DNA from: Psettodes erumei | Taxonomy: Eukaryota; Chordata; Actinopteri; Pleuronectiformes; Psettodidae | Length of the DNA stretch: 64,000 nucleotides | Direction of reading: 5' to 3' | Assembly: GCA_016785225.1 (NCBI GenBank) | Contig: JAFBJZ010000863.1 | Span: forward strand, 1,054,001 to 1,118,000 | Part shown: positions 60,679 to 64,000 of the stretch, one piece after another | Layout: each line of letters opens with the position of its first letter | How positions within the stretch are numbered: position 1 is the stretch's first letter | Made by a program: the position numbers and the translations under genes | Notes under the pieces: generated by a model | What the model was told of the DNA's origin: nothing | The model's database searches: none | Seen by the model: only the letters and a program-made list of their open reading frames with translations

Positions 60679-62429
60679 GTAAGTACCATTTCGTTTATTG
60701 CTCAGAGTTCAGAGTCTAGAGAGGTGACTGTGAAGCATCAGCAATCTTGAGCTGCTCCCCGGCATCTGACCTCCCTGGGATCAGTGGGCCTTGGCACACT
60801 ACACCCCCACTCTGGATGTAACCTCCTCACAAGCCTTTAATGGAGGCCATCTAGCAGTTAATCCCAAGATAAGCCTCCCGTCAAAACAGCATAAAGGGGG
60901 CTGGAGTAGATCTGGTTAGAAGACTGGGCCAGCACAGCCAGGAATGAAATTAACAGACGCATTCTACATACTAAATACTATACCTAATCTCTATTGATAC
61001 ATGTACTTACTTTACAGAAATGTCCTGACTCTTTACAGTTGTGGTAACAATATTGATATATTGATTTGGTAATTTGAAGAATGTGGAAGTCATTAGTGTG
61101 ACAACAAAAAACAAAAAGCTATCAATAGTAATTGCTAATAAAAAAAACTGAAGAAAATGTTAAGTTAGCGTTTGTATACAGAAACAAGTTACAGAACCAC
61201 AAAGAGGGAGGAGATCAGGGGCAGTCAATATCGGTTTCTTTTAACATAAACCACAGCAGTCACCATAACAGACCCAAAAGTTCTACTGCTAAATCCTGCA
61301 TTAGCATCAAATGCTGGCACTGTACATCACGCACCTTGCAGAGCTGCTCAACATGAACACAAATTGCAAGAGCTGAAGGTTTCATTGACCGATAAAACTC
61401 AAACTGATCTTTCTTCACTCATTCCCTGTTGGGCCATTTGAAATTTAAAAGGTAGAGCAGCAATAGAGACTTAAATGTGAGTCAGTCAGATAGAGCTCAG
61501 TCATGTTTGGCTTGTGAGACTGTCCCTTCATTTTTTAAATAAATAACCTTTATTGTAGAAAATAAATCCACAGTACATTTTGAACTGCTGTTAACCAGTA
61601 CTCTTATGGTTAATCTTGTAGTACTTCTACTGATAGCAGAGTGTAGATAACTGGATTATTATTCCACTAATAAAAAGTAATTCAGTTTATGTATTAATGT
61701 GTTCAGCATGTACTCAGACCCACATATTTACCTGCTTCATTTCTGTCTTCTTTGATCAAATGCACATATACACACTCACATGCTGCTTATTGACAGACAA
61801 ACCATTACTGACCACCATGTGTCCGCAGTAAAGGCGGCAGGTCTTTTAGTATTCCAAACATGCGGGTGGTGACTGGTCTTATTAATGATGAAGCCCACAG
61901 GGCTTACACTAGCAGGATTCCTCCACAAGTCCTTTATCACCTGTTGAGAGCTGCACTGAGCGTGGGCGCTGTGAAATAAACAGAAGTATATGCCTTCCTG
62001 CTGCTGAGCCCTGGTGGCCATCATCTCCCTGACAGAATAAGACATCACAGCAGCCGTGTGAGAGAGGAGGGGTACAGGACACGCTCAGAAACCACTGCAA
62101 CCCAAATGTGTGTTAGATCAAACTGTAAACCTAAGCGTGGGTTTATTTTATAAATTAATTTTGGCCTTTGTACAGTTGCACTTATACTCTTCTACTGTTA
62201 TCCTTATTTACTTTCCATATGAGAGACAAACACATTGAAATTGACACTTATCACATGTTGTACTTAAAATAAGCAAAGAGCACGAGTGTTGACAGACTAG
62301 TTAAAGTCGCTGTGCCGCAGTATTACAGTGCGTAAAGACTCACAGACATGCAATCACAGTGAGTTAGTGGTAAGAACTAAGTGTGAGATAATAAAAAGAC
62401 AAACTCAGAAATAGAGATGAAACTGAATA
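60679..62429. other. putative intron or noncoding
   Basis: Between the candidate exons at 60.4 and 62.8 kb lies AT-rich unique sequence. A minus-strand frame (61776-62048, 90 codons) reads with Cys/His but has no recognised domain. No repeat recognised. Confidence 0.45.
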
Positions 62430-62700
62430 GGGAAAACTGGGAGACACAACCTAATTGGGCCCGTTTTAGCTGACAGCGGAGGTATGGGTATAGCTGCAGT
62501 AATTATGAACAAAGGGGACTGCCACGAGCCTGCCTCTGCAGCAGACAACTTCACTCTGCCGACTGGGCAGTATAATGACGGAGGAGTGAAAGCTGTTAAC
62601 TGCGCGTCATCGCAGGTGACCATTTCTTGTTCGCTATGAATGTGTAATTAGACTGCTCCTACAGCAGGAACTGATGGAACTCCTGTGTTAAGAGGAATTG
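62430..62700. promoter_or_regulatory. candidate conserved noncoding element
   Basis: Unique, moderately GC sequence with CCTAATTGGGCC, GCAGTAATTATGAAC and GTGTAATTAGACTG, plus AACTGCGCGTCATCGCAGGTG. No repeat. Enhancer-like texture, untested. Confidence 0.25.
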
Positions 62701-62784
62701 TGCTAAACAACTTTTGAAGTCCTAATCCACGCATGCATACAGCATCGAGTTGTCACAGAACCAAACATGCTTGTTTCCTTTCAG

Positions 62785-62866
62785 GCGTATTGGTGTATCC
62801 AGATGCACCCACACCTTCCCTACATCTTCGGAGCATTCAGCAACTGCTGAAATTCAACAAAATTGA
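62785..62866 (+). CDS. candidate terminal exon partnering 60383-60678
   Basis: A good acceptor (TTGTTTCCTTTCAG ending 62784) precedes an exon whose first base completes the split Leu codon left by the upstream exon. It then reads 26 codons, RIGVSRCTHTFPTSSEHSAT and six more, to TGA at 62864-62866. Two overlapping AATAAA signals follow at 62970-62979, as expected for a short last exon. The fit of phase, acceptor and poly-A signal is suggestive, but 26 codons is little. The alternative frame is open longer (to 62915). Confidence 0.17.
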
Positions 62867-63195
62867 GGTTCTGTGTCATATGCACTCCATTCTTATTAAG
62901 AGATGTGGTACTTAATTCAAATTTTAACCCTTGCATCTAATTTTCTACATTAACCATTTTTACGACCCTAATAAATAAAGCTTCCTGTTTTTTGGTGTCG
63001 TGTAGTGAAGAAGTCGGGTAAAACTTTGCACGCATGGCTTTGACACTGAGAATAAAAAGTTGATGTGTTCACACGTGAAGTGTGTTCATGGCTGTACTAA
63101 TCCATCCCTGAGAGCTCAGAGCACTGCTGGGTTTCCACTCGGCCAGAAAAATCTTCATTCTGCGTTAGTGATCTGGGGCTGATTCTGACCTGGGG
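62867..63195. other. noncoding, possible 3' end
   Basis: Contains AATAAATAAA at 62970-62979 and a second AATAAA at about 63051. If the candidate gene upstream is real, this is its 3' untranslated region. Otherwise nothing is recognised. Confidence 0.35.
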
Positions 63196-63284
63196 TGACA
63201 GGTGAACACAATTAACCACCTGGTGGAGTAGGAGACCAGCAGTGCTCCGGACCCCGAGGACTGGATTTGAAGAGCCCCAATCTA
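63196..63284. mobile_element. end of a hAT-like nonautonomous element
   Basis: The segment runs GGTGACAGGTGAACACAATT, CCACCTGGTGGAGTAGGAGA, CCAGCAGTGCTCC, then CCCCGAGGACTGGATTTGAA and GAGCCCC. The last part matches the common fish terminal sequence CCTCGAGGACTGGATTTGAAGACCCCTG, and the earlier words match the body of the same element as I remember it. Only this end is recognised. The other terminus is not found upstream. Confidence 0.55.
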
Positions 63285-63579
63285 CACCATTGGTGCGCTA
63301 TGCTTGTTTTGATCACGGCTGAAAAAAATGTGGGATGCTGAGCAGAAGGCACTGCAGATGCCCAGCATGCAATACTTCTGTCTCACTTTTATCATCAAAT
63401 GGTGAAGTATAGTTGTTTACCCTACCATGCCCTAACAGTGTTTTTGATAATATTAATGACTGTAACCGCAGGCTATGGTTACATGAAGCCTATGAATATA
63501 TGGAACATTTTAATGTAAAGAGGATGTTCCTGTAGAGTTGGAAAGAAGTTACCATGCTAGCCTGCTTTTCATCTCAGCT
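63285..63579. other. noncoding
   Basis: Short unique stretch. Nothing recognised. Confidence 0.5.
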
Positions 63580-63900
63580 TGAGGCGAGCTGGGTCAGGCT
63601 GCGTACATTAGCCCTTACTGCCATAATACACCCAAAGCTCTGGGCGGGTAATTTAGGCATTAGGATCTGACAAGGGAGAAGAATGTAAGCGATAGCGAAG
63701 ATGATATCTCTGGCTCTGGTTATACAGTAGGCTAGCAATGCTATACTGCTGGAGTGCTATTTTAATCTTGTTAATTAAACACATATAAATCCATTTTTTC
63801 AAGTGGAGCTTACATTAGTTCACATTTATATCACAGACAGAGCCTTCAGCTTTTAAGATGTTGAATTCATGTATATGCAGAGCTTACCATTTTCCAGGTT
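63580..63900. promoter_or_regulatory. candidate conserved noncoding element
   Basis: Unique sequence with GTACATTAGCCC, GGGTAATTTAGGCATTAGG, GTTAATTAAACAC and a GATAGCGAAGATGATATC stretch. No repeat or frame. Conservation is untested. Confidence 0.25.
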
Positions 63901-64000
63901 GAAGCTGAAAACCTAATTGCAAACAGGCCATTTTACCACAATAAATAAAACTGCCGTCATTAGAAAGCATTATGTTTGTTGTGTCCAGCTTTGCACTGCT
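63901..64000. other. window end, noncoding
   Basis: AT-rich unique sequence running off the window. Nothing recognised. Confidence 0.5.

Noticed and set aside
1..64000. bacterial or phage systems, CRISPR arrays, operons
   Set aside because: No tandem gene order, no ribosome-binding-site pattern and no spaced direct repeats. Repeats and composition are vertebrate. No defence or mobile prokaryotic system is present.
1..64000. known microRNA or tRNA genes
   Set aside because: I looked by eye for the mature sequences of common conserved microRNAs and for tRNA B boxes. Only the SINE-type B box at 57829-57839 was seen. A covariance-model scan would be decisive.

Overview
This is vertebrate nuclear DNA, most likely from a ray-finned fish of the percomorph type. 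The evidence is many (CA/TG)n, poly-A/T and (ATTT)n tracts, moderate CpG content, no dense gene packing, and several decayed interspersed repeats I recognise from teleost genomes. These are the 'GTCCCCAC / GTAAGTCAATGGAATGTCC' repeat (14.1 kb), the 'GGGTCRCAGG..GCTGGAGCCAATCCCAGCTGACA' repeat (33.6 kb), a tRNA-derived SINE with an A/B-box-like promoter (57.8 kb), hAT-like termini (37.8 and 63.2 kb), a Tc1-like terminus (3.8 kb), a LINE 3' tail (22.1 kb) and a reverse-transcriptase relic (24.4 kb). Species and chromosome cannot be told from the window alone. Repeat assignments are from memory, not from a library search.

No intact, recognisable protein-coding gene was found. The ORFs of 60-200 codons are scattered evenly over both strands and usually overlap ORFs in opposite frames, as expected by chance. 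I saw no tRNA, rRNA, CRISPR array, operon or prokaryotic signal. The window reads as a large intergenic or intronic block of the kind that surrounds a developmental regulator, but that is inference.

Layout. 1-6 kb is plain noncoding sequence with a CpG-rich patch at 0.6 kb. 6.1-6.8 kb is a CpG-island-like segment, a possible promoter. 7-24 kb is intergenic with microsatellites and TE relics. 24-31 kb holds a reverse-transcriptase relic and several exon-like pieces (25.06, 26.33, 27.64 and 30.24 kb), each with splice-like edges but no recognised product. 31-44 kb is intergenic with repeats, a homeodomain-motif-rich candidate enhancer (34.2-34.6 kb) and a CTCF-like site (38.16 kb). 44-47 kb has another exon-like open frame, AT-rich candidate enhancers and an unusual 138-codon frame. 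47-60 kb is noncoding with an (ATTT)n tract, a strong hairpin (50.0 kb), a SINE and an RFX X-box (59.16 kb). 60-63 kb has a long imperfect palindrome followed by the best gene-like signal of the window: a signal-peptide-like exon ending in a perfect GTAAGT donor, with a phase-compatible terminal exon and AATAAA signals 2 kb downstream.

The candidate conserved elements were picked by eye for long unique sequence rich in TAAT/ATTA cores, and their conservation has not been tested. All exon-like calls are low confidence and need transcript or cross-species evidence.
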